Counted from the stretch's first letter, positions 17,359 to 26,439 are shown. The stretch is 64,000 nt of DNA from Candidatus Zhuqueibacterota bacterium (GCA_016934825.1 JAFGSB010000097.1:1-64000), one strand, 5' to 3'. The notes: a model not told the origin generated them from the sequence alone. Numbers and translations: made by a program.

Positions 17359-18381
17359 TTAATCAGCCGTTGGCTTTTTTTCCTGTTCCAATTGTTTTCT
17401 TAAATCTTCTAAATCTTTGACAACTTTTTTTCTTTTTTCCTGGATTGTATCCAGATCTTTTTGTTCATCCAGTTTTCGTTTTTCTAATTCTCTCTCTTGT
17501 TTGGTTTTACCGGGAAATAAAGTTGTCCTGTATGATACACCAAATATAATTTTCCAATTCGCGTAATCCTTAATAAATTCTTTATTTACAGCAGTTAACG
17601 CGTTTTCGTCATAATTACTCAATTCTATATCACCGCATATGTCGCAAATTAAGTGCCATGGACCCACAAAACGGAATCCCTGAGTAAATCTAATATAGTT
17701 TTGGCTTAATTTGACATTTTCAAAATTATTAAAAAATACCTCACCTGTAACCTCGGAATACAACAGGTTTGATCGTACCGGGAATTTGAATCCCAGTCCG
17801 CCGAGCAGTTGATCTTTCGGATCGGTAAAAAAAGGATCGTTCCAGTTAATATCACGATAGCCCAAATTAAGTGACAGTTTTAGCGGCAGTGTACCGAAAA
17901 TATTTTTTAAATCAAATGTTGCCAGCCCCAGTAAACCCCAGCCAATCGCATCATCACTGTACGGTTCGAAAGCAACATTATGGTTTACAGCTGTTGGGAA
18001 ACTGAGGAATCCGACAAACCCGAATTGGGAAATTGCTCCGTAATTTGGGATGTGGTATTTAACGCTTAATCTCGTGTCTCCAATGGGACCCCATGTGTGT
18101 TTCTGATCATCCTGATATGGAACAAGATGTGTAAAAATTTCTAATTGTTCCGACAAACTCAGTGTTAAACCCAAATTAAGAGTATGGTCCTCATTAAAAT
18201 CGAAATTATCGCCGGCAGCGTATCCTGTATAAACCGGATTGATAGCCAAATATCCGGGATGTATTGTTTCGGCCTCAAGGATTCGAAACAGACCTTTGCT
18301 GCCATATAAGGATACTTGGGAAAAAGTAATTACTGGTATAAAGATAATTAAAACAACCAATATTGAATAATATTTTTTCAA
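17359..18381 (-). CDS. Outer-membrane beta-barrel-like protein with C-terminal coiled coil
   Basis: A 340-residue protein with a clear signal peptide (about 1-21, ending ITFSQ). About 260 residues of alternating amphipathic strands follow, rich in aromatic and Gly residues (for example LNLGLTLSLSEQLEIFTHL and LKLSLNLGYRDINW), as in outer-membrane barrels. The end is an unusual highly charged helical tail (about 290-340, Lys/Glu-rich) that would sit on the periplasmic side. Barrel proteins (GltA/B/H) are the outer-membrane part of the Glt complex. This gene lies upstream of the TPR genes with a 133-bp gap that could hold a separate promoter. Confidence 0.7.
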   Translation of the reverse strand: MKKYYSILVVLIIFIPVITFSQVSLYGSKGLFRILEAETIHPGYLAINPVYTGYAAGDNFDFNEDHTLNLGLTLSLSEQLEIFTHLVPYQDDQKHTWGPIGDTRLSVKYHIPNYGAISQFGFVGFLSFPTAVNHNVAFEPYSDDAIGWGLLGLATFDLKNIFGTLPLKLSLNLGYRDINWNDPFFTDPKDQLLGGLGFKFPVRSNLLYSEVTGEVFFNNFENVKLSQNYIRFTQGFRFVGPWHLICDICGDIELSNYDENALTAVNKEFIKDYANWKIIFGVSYRTTLFPGKTKQERELEKRKLDEQKDLDTIQEKRKKVVKDLEDLRKQLEQEKKPTAD

Positions 18382-18577
18382 ACTATTCCTTTCTTAAGAA
18401 CTGAATAAAGGTCAATCATTCTTTTAAAAGCGTTTTATCATATTTGAGAAAATAATCGAATTAGTTTAAAATTTAAAACTTGTGCCTTAAAATAGCAACA
18501 TTTATTTTTTTTTAATTTTGGAACCCATTTTGGTTCCATCCAGGATAAATAAAATAGGATGTTCAAATTTCATAATT

Positions 18578-20752
18578 CTATAGCATACCTTTCTTCTTCC
18601 GCAAAAACCATTCCAATGTTAGAGAAAAAATAACGCAAAATAAAATAATTCGGTTATTCCAGAACTCTACACTATTCGACATGTATGTTTCCCGCGGGTT
18701 TCCGCTTAACGTGTTTTCCAGAATAAACAGGGAATCTGAATCAATATATTTACCGCCGGTCGTTGAGGCTAATCCTTCCAATAACGCCTTTTGTAACCGA
18801 GTATTACTCAATTCCGAACTGTATTCACCTATACTAAAAAGTGTTTTATTTACTTCATCTGTATATAATGTTGTTTTTTCATTATTTAGATAAAGCTCAA
18901 AATCCCCGGATCGGTCCAGATAAATAATTTTTTCGTAACGATTTTCACCTGCTTTATTAACGATAATATTTTCTGTAACATGATTATGTTTGAGTGATAA
19001 AACAATTTCATTCCGGTTGTTCGGCAGGAAGGATTCATTTAATATTTCCACGCTGATTTTAACCGGCTCACCAAAATTATATTGCTGTTTATCGGTTTTA
19101 ATTTGTACAGGTTTGATTTCTTGTTTCGTTTCTAACCATCTTAACAGGTTATTTACAAAATTGTAATACACATCTTCATCATTATTTACGCCCCACATTA
19201 ACAGGTCCCATCTCCATATTCCATATGCGAAAACGGCCGCAGATTCTTGTTTCCCGGTGTTTCTTGTGACTATCAGCGGATTATTGTCTGTTAGCCCCTT
19301 TTGCGTAACAGCTGTTTTATAAAATGCCAGGACTTTAGTATTCGGCCATAATTGATTGATTTGGTGAGTGATATATACGGGAGGTAATTTTGACCATGCG
19401 GAAAGGGCTGTGTTATTTTGTGAAGATATATGCATCACCTGGTCATTTTTTCCCTCTTCTGATAATACAGGGAAAACAAGAATTTCTTTAATTTTATCAA
19501 TATTGGCTTTAAAGGGTAGATACTCATTAAACAAAGATAATTTTGGGGGGTGAACATTTTTCCCTAAAATGATAAATAACGGTATGGATTGGGTTTTCAC
19601 TTTATCCAGTAATCTATTCAATATCGATGGGGAGGTATGAACAGTGGGAAAGTTTAGTAATATAAACATATCTGCATTATCAATTTCATTTTCATTTTTC
19701 TGATAAAAACCGTTCCCGGATTTTTCTATGAATGTATTTACAATATAACGATCCGAGGACCCGATGTGTCGTTTTAAAAATGAAATATCAGGTGACAATC
19801 CGCCGGAAAATAATAACACATTAAGCTTGGCCTTAAAAACATCGATATAAATTGTTCTGAAATTATTTTTTATCGACAACTCATCCGCTTGTGACGGAAA
19901 GCTCAACACAAGTTTATTGTTGCCGGGTATTTCGGGCAGATAATCTATTGTCTCTTTAATCTCGGAAGGGGAAGGCGGCAAATTTATCATCTTGGTTAAT
20001 TTCTTCTCGCCATTAACGGTTAGCGTCAGTGGAAGATTAATGTTACGGTAGCCCATATTCCGTATGGTGACATGAACAGGTGTGGATTCATTTATATAGG
20101 CATAAGGATTATATTCGATACCCGCTATGGCAATATCCGGTACAGGTTCAGGGGAGCCAATTCCTATCGGATAAACCGGCACTCCCAATTCTTCCGCAAA
20201 CCGGATCGGATTGCCGCCTTTATTATAATTTCCATCAGATAATAAAATGATACCGGCTAAATTTTTTTCTGCCAGGTCATTTTTAATATATTGCAGACTG
20301 TTCGTAATATTTGTAACATCACCGGTGAATGATAATGAATCGTCTATATTTGCCGGGTTGACATTGTTGGCAAATGTATAGTATTTAAAAACGAATTGAT
20401 TTTGCAGGGTGAAAAAAACCGGGTCGTTGATTACTGCGGATAGCACCTGCGGTCTGTTTCCCGCTTTATCTTTTACGGCCATACTTGCCGAATGATCAAT
20501 ACCTACAGCGATATGAGGCGGTGTTTTAAAGCTGCTGATAAAATTGAAGGTCAATTCGAATAAAATAAACAGCATTAGAATAAGGACCAGTGAACGGAGA
20601 ACGATTAATATTTTTTTCAGAAAGGAGGGTATAAGCGGAATTGTTTTTCGATAAATAAAAACTGTAAACAGAAAAAATACAATTCCGACAAGAATCAGAA
20701 ATAATAAATTATACTTATGTGTAATATTGAATTGTGAAATAAGAAGCATCAT
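18578..20752 (-). CDS. Membrane protein with von Willebrand factor A domain (724 aa)
   Basis: A 724-residue protein. It has two N-terminal membrane helices (about 14-34 and 46-66), a VWA domain (about 80-205) with a complete metal-binding MIDAS start (DHSAS at 85-89, later LLSDGN), a long periplasmic part with immunoglobulin-like and amidotransferase-like segments, and one C-terminal membrane helix followed by RKKKGML. This layout matches large uncharacterised VWA membrane proteins of FCB bacteria. It lies 26 bp after tsaD, so it may be co-transcribed with it, and precedes the barrel/TPR/TolQR genes. Whether it belongs to that machine is open. Confidence 0.8.
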   Translation of the reverse strand: MMLLISQFNITHKYNLLFLILVGIVFFLFTVFIYRKTIPLIPSFLKKILIVLRSLVLILMLFILFELTFNFISSFKTPPHIAVGIDHSASMAVKDKAGNRPQVLSAVINDPVFFTLQNQFVFKYYTFANNVNPANIDDSLSFTGDVTNITNSLQYIKNDLAEKNLAGIILLSDGNYNKGGNPIRFAEELGVPVYPIGIGSPEPVPDIAIAGIEYNPYAYINESTPVHVTIRNMGYRNINLPLTLTVNGEKKLTKMINLPPSPSEIKETIDYLPEIPGNNKLVLSFPSQADELSIKNNFRTIYIDVFKAKLNVLLFSGGLSPDISFLKRHIGSSDRYIVNTFIEKSGNGFYQKNENEIDNADMFILLNFPTVHTSPSILNRLLDKVKTQSIPLFIILGKNVHPPKLSLFNEYLPFKANIDKIKEILVFPVLSEEGKNDQVMHISSQNNTALSAWSKLPPVYITHQINQLWPNTKVLAFYKTAVTQKGLTDNNPLIVTRNTGKQESAAVFAYGIWRWDLLMWGVNNDEDVYYNFVNNLLRWLETKQEIKPVQIKTDKQQYNFGEPVKISVEILNESFLPNNRNEIVLSLKHNHVTENIIVNKAGENRYEKIIYLDRSGDFELYLNNEKTTLYTDEVNKTLFSIGEYSSELSNTRLQKALLEGLASTTGGKYIDSDSLFILENTLSGNPRETYMSNSVEFWNNRIILFCVIFSLTLEWFLRKKKGML

Positions 20753-20778
20753 TTTGTGATAAAATTTAAATAATTAAT

Positions 20779-21786
20779 TTAAAAAGAATCAGATAATGAA
20801 AGATTGGGCACAACATCTAGTGAGAAATCCGAATATTCGCCTTTCTGTAATCTGATATGCCCGGCTTTAGCAATCATGGCAGCGTTGTCGGTGCATAATT
20901 CCGGCGCCGGAACAAAAAAGTTTTTTTGATATTTTTCGCATTGTTTCTCAAAGCATTCTCTCAACGTTGAATTGCGTGCAACTCCCCCCGCAAGGATGAG
21001 AGTATTACATTTGAATTCCTGCAGGGCGCGTATACTTTTTTCAACAAGAACGTCACTCACCGCTTTTTGAAAACTTGCGCAAATATCGGGAATTACGATT
21101 TCTCTGTTGTTTTTTTTCAGTGATTCAACATAATAAAGGACAGATGTTTTTAAGCCGCTAAAACTGAAATTAAAGTTATCATTATCCATTAATGCCCGGG
21201 GAAAAGCGATTGCTTTTTCATTTCCCGTTTTTGCGTTTTTTTCAATGGCAGGTCCGCCGGGATAACCGAGGCCCAGAATTTTAGCTGTTTTATCAAATGC
21301 TTCCCCGGCTGCGTCATCAATTGTCCTGCCGATGATTTTATATTTTGTTGGTTCTTTAATGTATATCAGAAGGGTATGACCGCCTGAAACAACAAGGCAT
21401 ATGGCGGGGTATTCGACAGGCAGTCCCTGAGCGTTTACGGCAAGGATATGCCCTTCAATATGATTGATCCCGATAAACGGTTTTTTCAAACTTGCTGCCA
21501 GACCCTTACAAAAGCACATACCTACCAACAGGGACCCGGCTAAACCGGGACCGCAGGTTACGGCAAGACCATCAATGTCTTTAAACGTTAATTGTGCTTC
21601 CCTAAACGCTTCACGAACGATAGGAAGTAATTGTGTCATATGCGCTCTGGATGCAAATTCCGGTACGACACCTCCATATTGTTCGTGTATTTTTTGGGTG
21701 GAAATAATATTTGAAATAATTTTAAGATCATTTACAAGAGCTACGCTTGTTTCATCACAGGATGTTTCAATACCAAGAATTATCAT
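20779..21786 (-). CDS. tsaD: tRNA N6-threonylcarbamoyladenosine synthase subunit TsaD
   Basis: A 335-residue ASKHA-fold protein that, with TsaB and TsaE, transfers the threonylcarbamoyl group to A37 of ANN-decoding tRNAs. Visible hallmarks are the N-terminal GIETSCDETSVAL, the metal-binding HIEGH in INHIEGHILA, the VSGGHT phosphate loop and the C-terminal PAPELCTDNAAMIA. Length is typical. It is followed by the VWA gene and preceded by the YbbR-domain gene with 36 bp between them. Confidence 0.97.
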   Translation of the reverse strand: MIILGIETSCDETSVALVNDLKIISNIISTQKIHEQYGGVVPEFASRAHMTQLLPIVREAFREAQLTFKDIDGLAVTCGPGLAGSLLVGMCFCKGLAASLKKPFIGINHIEGHILAVNAQGLPVEYPAICLVVSGGHTLLIYIKEPTKYKIIGRTIDDAAGEAFDKTAKILGLGYPGGPAIEKNAKTGNEKAIAFPRALMDNDNFNFSFSGLKTSVLYYVESLKKNNREIVIPDICASFQKAVSDVLVEKSIRALQEFKCNTLILAGGVARNSTLRECFEKQCEKYQKNFFVPAPELCTDNAAMIAKAGHIRLQKGEYSDFSLDVVPNLSLSDSF

Positions 21787-21822
21787 AAGGTCTTACTTTA
21801 TTCAATAGATTTAGAATTCTCA

Positions 21823-22788
21823 TTAGTCTCGTTCCAGAATAATTTTGAATCTTTTCGGTTCAATATCACGAAAACGAATTCCGGGAATGGGTTTAATATA
21901 CGCAGGATAATCCTGTCTGTCCGGATTGCGGTGTTTTTTATAATCAATATATGCTTCGATATCTTTTTCATTAATCGGAAAAACAACGTTCACCCCGCCC
22001 TGAATGACAAGGGAAAAATGAGCTGGAATGACCAGCGCCGAAACATTAGGCGGTAGATTGATGACACCGACAGGTATATTGCTAATTTTTTTCTCCATCA
22101 GTTTTTGAATATCTGCGGATAATGTAGCTTTTTGGTTAAGCAAAGACAGATTCTCAATATTCGGGGAGATTAAATTTATTTGTTTATGTACCGGATATTT
22201 CAGATTTTCAAGTACTAAATTATCTGTTGAAATTGTTTTAAAAGTGTCAATTACGGATTTGGGTCCTTTAATTAATGCCAGATCCGGTTCAATTTTAATA
22301 TCGTCAACCAGTGTATAACCGGCCTGTGGTAATACTTGTATATTGTTCTGTATGGGTAACTCTTTAACAATCAGTCTTTCTATTTGTAATTCAATCGAAT
22401 CGGGTTCGATCAATTTTAAAATCTGAAGTTTTTGAGCATTTCCGGTCAATATAATGTTTTTTTCCGTTGGGTATTCTACTTTTTTCCCCGTTGCCCAATC
22501 AGGTTCCAAAACAAGTCGCCCTTCATGAAAGATCATATAGATTAATAAATGTATACCCTGACCTCTTAACATGACCCGACCCTTTTTGGGTAATTCATTT
22601 ATTAAAATATAATTTTGATCGTTATTCGGGCAGCTTATCGGTATGGAAACAGTATAATCAAAGGTACCGCCGGAAACAATGAGAAACCAAATAAACAAGG
22701 CGATGAGTGTTGACGTTATTTTGACTTTATGCTTTACCCAAACATTTTTTTCCCGGGAAAAAAGAATATTTTTTTTAATAATGTTCAA
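21823..22788 (-). CDS. YbbR-domain membrane-anchored protein (CdaR-like)
   Basis: A 321-residue protein with one N-terminal membrane helix (about 25-43) and a large extracytoplasmic part. That part has the repeating beta-rich YbbR pattern, for example VLPQAGYTLVDDIKIEPDLALIKGP in pieces and later IPVGVINLP. YbbR proteins such as CdaR regulate the diadenylate cyclase CdaA, usually encoded next door. Here the upstream neighbour is instead a small zinc ribbon and no cyclase is present in the window. Function is therefore only inferred from the family. Confidence 0.75.
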   Translation of the reverse strand: MNIIKKNILFSREKNVWVKHKVKITSTLIALFIWFLIVSGGTFDYTVSIPISCPNNDQNYILINELPKKGRVMLRGQGIHLLIYMIFHEGRLVLEPDWATGKKVEYPTEKNIILTGNAQKLQILKLIEPDSIELQIERLIVKELPIQNNIQVLPQAGYTLVDDIKIEPDLALIKGPKSVIDTFKTISTDNLVLENLKYPVHKQINLISPNIENLSLLNQKATLSADIQKLMEKKISNIPVGVINLPPNVSALVIPAHFSLVIQGGVNVVFPINEKDIEAYIDYKKHRNPDRQDYPAYIKPIPGIRFRDIEPKRFKIILERD

Positions 22789-22851
22789 AATACTTTGGCC
22801 GATTAATTTGGAAAGCAGTTATTGGTACTACAAATTTAACAAATTATACCT

Positions 22852-23043
22852 TTACTTTGTGGATTCTCTAATTTCTTTCCCTAAACTGACCTCACCGTTG
22901 TCGATACGGATATTAAATCCACAGCCGGGATTTGTACATACCCAGGCCTTGTATTTAATTGTTGCTCCTTCTCTGCCATAATCGGATAATGGTACAAGAA
23001 TACCAACATTGCACTTTAAACATGTAGGAAATGTCTTTGCCAC
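22852..23043 (-). CDS. Small zinc-ribbon protein (63 aa)
   Basis: A 63-residue protein with four cysteines in zinc-ribbon spacing: Cys8-x2-Cys11 and Cys36-x4-Cys41. The sequence between is short and beta-rich (YKAWVC). It may bind nucleic acid or act as an adaptor; no closer family is recognised. The start is GTG at 23043, supported by an AAGAAGGA ribosome-binding site a few bases upstream. It stands apart from the ribosomal operon by a 286-bp gap in which I see no gene. Confidence 0.75.
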   Translation of the reverse strand: MAKTFPTCLKCNVGILVPLSDYGREGATIKYKAWVCTNPGCGFNIRIDNGEVSLGKEIRESTK

Positions 23044-23329
23044 ATTTAATTCCTTCTTTATTTTAAATTTATTAAACTGGGTAAAGATATATTATTTATT
23101 GTATTAAAATAAATCATATGATTATTAAAATCAACTCTTTTCACAATATTCAATGAAAGAATTAAAGGATTTTTAATTATAACAAAAACAAGAATAAAGG
23201 ACAAAATACGCTGCAGGGGAATAACAGGTGCAATAATGTTCCTCGAAAAGACTCCCCCATTTATTATTTAAAAATAATCAAAAAACAATTGAAATTTTTA
23301 TATAAAATAATCATTTAAATCTTTTGGAA

Positions 23330-23773
23330 CTAATCTCTTACAACCCATACTTTAACTTTGACTTCAACTTTATGATGTAATTTGACAGGTATTTCATAAA
23401 CGCCCAATGCTTTTAACGGTTCTTCCAAATGGATTTTTTTCCTGTCAATTTCGAAGCCATTCTCTTTTAAAAGATCGGCAATATTCTGACTGGTAATAGA
23501 ACCAAAAACTTTATCCTCTTCTCCAACCTGAACAGTAGCAGTTAAAGATACTTTTTCTAATTTTTCAGCCAAAACTTCGGCCTCTTTTTGTCCCTTCAGT
23601 TCCCGTCGTTCAGATAATTTTTGTTCTTCCTGGTAAGATTTTAAATTAGACGATGTAGCTTTAATTGCGCTGTTTGATGGAATGAGATAATTCCTGGCAT
23701 ATCCCGGTTTTACCTCAACAATTTCACCGGCTTTTCCCAATGAATCCATATCTTTTTTCAAAATTACTTTCAT
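23330..23773 (-). CDS. rplI: 50S ribosomal protein L9
   Basis: A 147-residue protein matching bL9 along its whole length: N-terminal RNA-binding domain MKVILKKDMDSLGKAGEIV with GYARNYLIP, the long charged connecting helix (about 40-75) and the C-terminal domain (GSITSQNIADLL). It is the last gene of the rpsF-ssb-rpsR-rplI block, 21 bp after rpsR, a conserved bacterial order. Confidence 0.97.
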   Translation of the reverse strand: MKVILKKDMDSLGKAGEIVEVKPGYARNYLIPSNSAIKATSSNLKSYQEEQKLSERRELKGQKEAEVLAEKLEKVSLTATVQVGEEDKVFGSITSQNIADLLKENGFEIDRKKIHLEEPLKALGVYEIPVKLHHKVEVKVKVWVVRD

Positions 23774-23794
23774 TTTTTATTTTCCTGTATATTA

Positions 23795-24016
23795 TTACTT
23801 TGTCAAATCAGCTACATAAGGGATAAGTGCAATTTCTCTTGCCAATTTTATTGCTTTTACTAACTGGCGTTGATGTTTTGCACAGGTTCCGGACGTTCTT
23901 CTCGGTATAATTTTACCCTGTTCTGTTGTAAATCTTTGTAATTTTTTTTCGTCTTTATAATCGATATAAAGAATTTTTTCTTCACAAAACCTACAAATTC
24001 TTTTCTTTTTGAGCAT
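23795..24016 (-). CDS. rpsR: 30S ribosomal protein S18
   Basis: A 73-residue bS18. The N-terminus holds a Cys pair ([17 protein letters not shown]), followed by [20 protein letters not shown] in adjoining parts and the helix [20 protein letters not shown]. The CxxC...CxxH cysteine pattern resembles a zinc-binding (C+) form. It lies between ssb and rplI, 21 bp from each. Confidence 0.97.
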   Translation of the reverse strand: MLKKKRICRFCEEKILYIDYKDEKKLQRFTTEQGKIIPRRTSGTCAKHQRQLVKAIKLAREIALIPYVADLTK

Positions 24017-24037
24017 TGTTACTCCTTAAAGTGATTT

Positions 24038-24556
24038 TTAAAGATTTAAATTTTTATAACCGAAATCAAAATCTGTCGGTTCTACCTTGATATCTTTTTT
24101 TGTTTCTTTAGAATCTTCTTCAGATTGCTGAGGCTTTTCTTCTAATTCTATTGATTCATTAGCCCTGGAATCCGGCTGTGATGCTGTTATCTCCTCAACT
24201 TCTATTGTGGTTGTTTTATCAAGAAATTGAATTCTTCTGGCCCTGATTTCCACAACATTTCTTGTTGTTCCGTCTTCATTACGCCAATTTCTACTTTGTA
24301 ACTCACCGTCAATAAGTACGGAAAATCCTTTTTTTAATACTTCATAGCATGTTTCCGCTAATTTATGCCAAGCAACAATTCCCACATAACATACATTTTC
24401 CCGCCATATTCCGGAATTATCTCTATATTTTCTATTTGAGGCAATGAAAAAATTCGTTACAGATGTTCCATTACTGGTTTTTCTGAAAATCGGATCTCCC
24501 GTCAAATTGCCAGCAATAAGTACATTATTAATATCAGGCATCTTCAATTCTGACAT
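24038..24556 (-). CDS. ssb: Single-stranded DNA-binding protein
   Basis: A 172-residue SSB. Residues 1-110 form the OB fold (NNVLIAGNLTGDPIFRKT, VAWHKLAETCYEVLKKG, DGELQSRNW). The rest is a Glu/Ser-rich linker. The family usually ends in an acidic-hydrophobic tip (DDDIPF type) that recruits partner proteins. Here the chain ends DFDFGYKNLNL, so the acidic-aromatic DFDF lies seven residues from the end. It sits between rpsF and rpsR, the conserved location of the housekeeping copy. Confidence 0.96.
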   Translation of the reverse strand: MSELKMPDINNVLIAGNLTGDPIFRKTSNGTSVTNFFIASNRKYRDNSGIWRENVCYVGIVAWHKLAETCYEVLKKGFSVLIDGELQSRNWRNEDGTTRNVVEIRARRIQFLDKTTTIEVEEITASQPDSRANESIELEEKPQQSEEDSKETKKDIKVEPTDFDFGYKNLNL

Positions 24557-24644
24557 ATACCTACTCCTCTGGCCATAAATTCATATTGTTATAAAATATT
24601 TTATATCAATATTTAATAAAGTGAATAAATTTTTTTCACAACAG

Positions 24645-25133
24645 TTAATTCTCTTTTTGAGTTTCTTCATTTGCGATATTTTCGTTTTCACTCTCCATAT
24701 CATCAACAACATCATCATTTGAATAGTCGTCCGATGATACATCGTCACTTTCGGCTTTATCGGCTTCTTCAATTTCTACAACTTTGGTATCATCATCGGA
24801 TGCTACTTTTGGACTCGCCGCGCGTTGTGATAACACCTTTAAAGCCATTGTTGAAAGTTTTATCGTTTTATATCTGAGAATTGATTCATTTAAACGATAT
24901 TCTCGTTCAAGGGATTTGATCATTGAAGGTAATCCCTCGAAAAGGATGAGAACATAATAACCATATTGCCTTTTTTTAATTTCGAACGCTAATCTCTTTT
25001 TACCCCAGCGATCAATAAGTTCTATTTTACCCCCGTTAGCAGATATAAATTTTTCATACTTTGTAATTATATTTTCAATTTCATCTGTTTTCAAAAGGGA
25101 GTCAATTACAAATATGGTCTCATATTTAGCCAA
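24645..25133 (-). CDS. rpsF: 30S ribosomal protein S6 with long acidic tail
   Basis: A 162-residue bS6. Residues 1-98 are the conserved domain (YETIFVIDSLLKTDE, WGKKRLAFEIKKRQYGYYVL, LNESILRYKTIKL). The last 60 residues are an Asp/Glu/Ser-rich tail that is clearly longer than the 95-135 residues usual for S6. E. coli S6 also carries a (short) acidic C-terminus extended by RimK, so an encoded acidic tail is not without precedent. First gene of the rpsF-ssb-rpsR-rplI block, 23 bp after pth. Confidence 0.96.
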   Translation of the reverse strand: MAKYETIFVIDSLLKTDEIENIITKYEKFISANGGKIELIDRWGKKRLAFEIKKRQYGYYVLILFEGLPSMIKSLEREYRLNESILRYKTIKLSTMALKVLSQRAASPKVASDDDTKVVEIEEADKAESDDVSSDDYSNDDVVDDMESENENIANEETQKEN

Positions 25134-25156
25134 GTTTATTCCTCCTGATAGGATTG

Positions 25157-25735
25157 TTAAATTTTTTTAGTATTAAATAAATTCATTGTTTTATCCAAAC
25201 CATCAACAATAAAACTGGTTACGGCATTTTTTGAATTTTCTAACAAGTTATTTAAATCGTTTTGTTCTTTACGTGAAAAACCGCCGAGAACAAATTTGGT
25301 CATGTTTTTTTTCGCTTTTTCTGATCCAATTCCGATCCGCAATCGCGGAATATGAGTCGTATCCAGATGTTGAATAATCGACTCTAGACCGTTATGACCG
25401 CCTGAACTGCCTTTGCCTTTAATTTTTATTCTTCCAAAAAGAAGGTCAACATCGTCATAAATAACCAGGCACCTGTTCAGGTTAATTTTAAAATGACAAA
25501 CAAATTCATAAACCGCAAGCCCGCTGTTGTTCATAAAGGTTCGGGGTTTTGCTATAATAACCGGATTATTGTCAATATCGATTGTGCAATATTCCGAATA
25601 GAAATCGTTTTTTATCAAAGAACTGTTAAAGGCTGTGAGTAACCTGTCAACAACCATGTAACCTATATTATGTCTTGTTTTTCTATACTTACGACCGGGA
25701 TTGCCGAGCCCAACTATAAGGTATGTGTCGAGCAT
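25157..25735 (-). CDS. pth: Peptidyl-tRNA hydrolase
   Basis: A 192-residue Pth that recycles peptidyl-tRNA. Signature residues are present: VGLGNPGRKYRKTRHNIGY with the catalytic His, the PRTFMNNSG asparagine segment and DDVDLLFGRIKIKGKGSSGG in adjoining parts. Length is typical. It follows rplY (34-bp gap), an order common in many bacteria (rplY/ctc-pth). Confidence 0.97.
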   Translation of the reverse strand: MLDTYLIVGLGNPGRKYRKTRHNIGYMVVDRLLTAFNSSLIKNDFYSEYCTIDIDNNPVIIAKPRTFMNNSGLAVYEFVCHFKINLNRCLVIYDDVDLLFGRIKIKGKGSSGGHNGLESIIQHLDTTHIPRLRIGIGSEKAKKNMTKFVLGGFSRKEQNDLNNLLENSKNAVTSFIVDGLDKTMNLFNTKKI

Positions 25736-25769
25736 CTGATCAAGTTATTTATCATGAATAGAAATGAGG

Positions 25770-26396
25770 TTATTCTTCATCTTCTTCTTCGCCTTTGGAG
25801 ATCACTTCCGGTTCGGCAGTAACTTCTTCAGTAACAACTTCTTCTGCAATTCTTGGCGCGCCAACGGTTGCAATAACCATTTCGTCTTCACCTAAAATTT
25901 CTACTTTATCCAGTTTGATTTCTGATATATGTGCTGAATCGCCAATATCCAGGTTGGTAACATCAACCTCTATATGTTGAGGAATATCGGCCGGTAAACA
26001 CTGTATCTCTATTTCCCGGATTATATGTTGTAAAATTCCACCTGAGTTTTTTACGCCTACGGGCGTTCCTATAAGGTGTACTGGCACGGCAACAGTGACT
26101 TTTTCAGTCAGCAATATACCCATCAAATCAACATGAATGGGTTTGGCATTGATCGGATCAAATTGTATTTCTCTAATGATACATTTTTTTTCCTCTTTGC
26201 CATCCACATTGACGGTGATTAAACCGGATTCGTGTCCGGCAAGTGATTGAACCTGTTTTTGTTCAACAATAAACGGGATATTTTCCTTCCCGCGAAAATA
26301 ATAAACGCCCGGTATTTTCCCTTCTCTTATTAATTTTTTAGTATATTGTTTGCCTTTTTCTTTCCGCGTTTTAATATCCAAAGCAATTTCTAACAT
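25770..26396 (-). CDS. rplY: 50S ribosomal protein L25, general stress (CTC) form
   Basis: A 208-residue bL25 of the long CTC type: an N-terminal 5S-rRNA-binding domain (about 1-92, KLIREGKIPGVYYFRG) plus the C-terminal TL5/CTC domain (about 95-185, HIEVDVTNLDIGDSAHISEI), ending in a Glu-rich tail. It lies between prs and pth, as in many genomes. Confidence 0.95.
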   Translation of the reverse strand: MLEIALDIKTRKEKGKQYTKKLIREGKIPGVYYFRGKENIPFIVEQKQVQSLAGHESGLITVNVDGKEEKKCIIREIQFDPINAKPIHVDLMGILLTEKVTVAVPVHLIGTPVGVKNSGGILQHIIREIEIQCLPADIPQHIEVDVTNLDIGDSAHISEIKLDKVEILGEDEMVIATVGAPRIAEEVVTEEVTAEPEVISKGEEEDEE

Positions 26397-26439
26397 TTCA
26401 TATCTCCATAAATTTGTTTGCTAAATAATATTTTTGTGA

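Noticed and set aside
18519-18538. Hairpin TGGAACC/GGTTCCA downstream of the VWA gene
   Set aside because: On the transcribed (minus) strand it is followed by an A run, not a T run, so it is not a normal intrinsic terminator.
18502-18573. 23-codon minus-strand open frame starting 4 bp after the VWA stop codon
   Set aside because: No ribosome-binding site, a Lys-rich end made by an A run, and no recognisable product. Not enough to call a gene.
23044-23329. Possible small RNA or gene in the 286-bp gap between rplI and the zinc-ribbon gene
   Set aside because: Very AT-rich with no conserved RNA motif or credible open frame that I can recognise.
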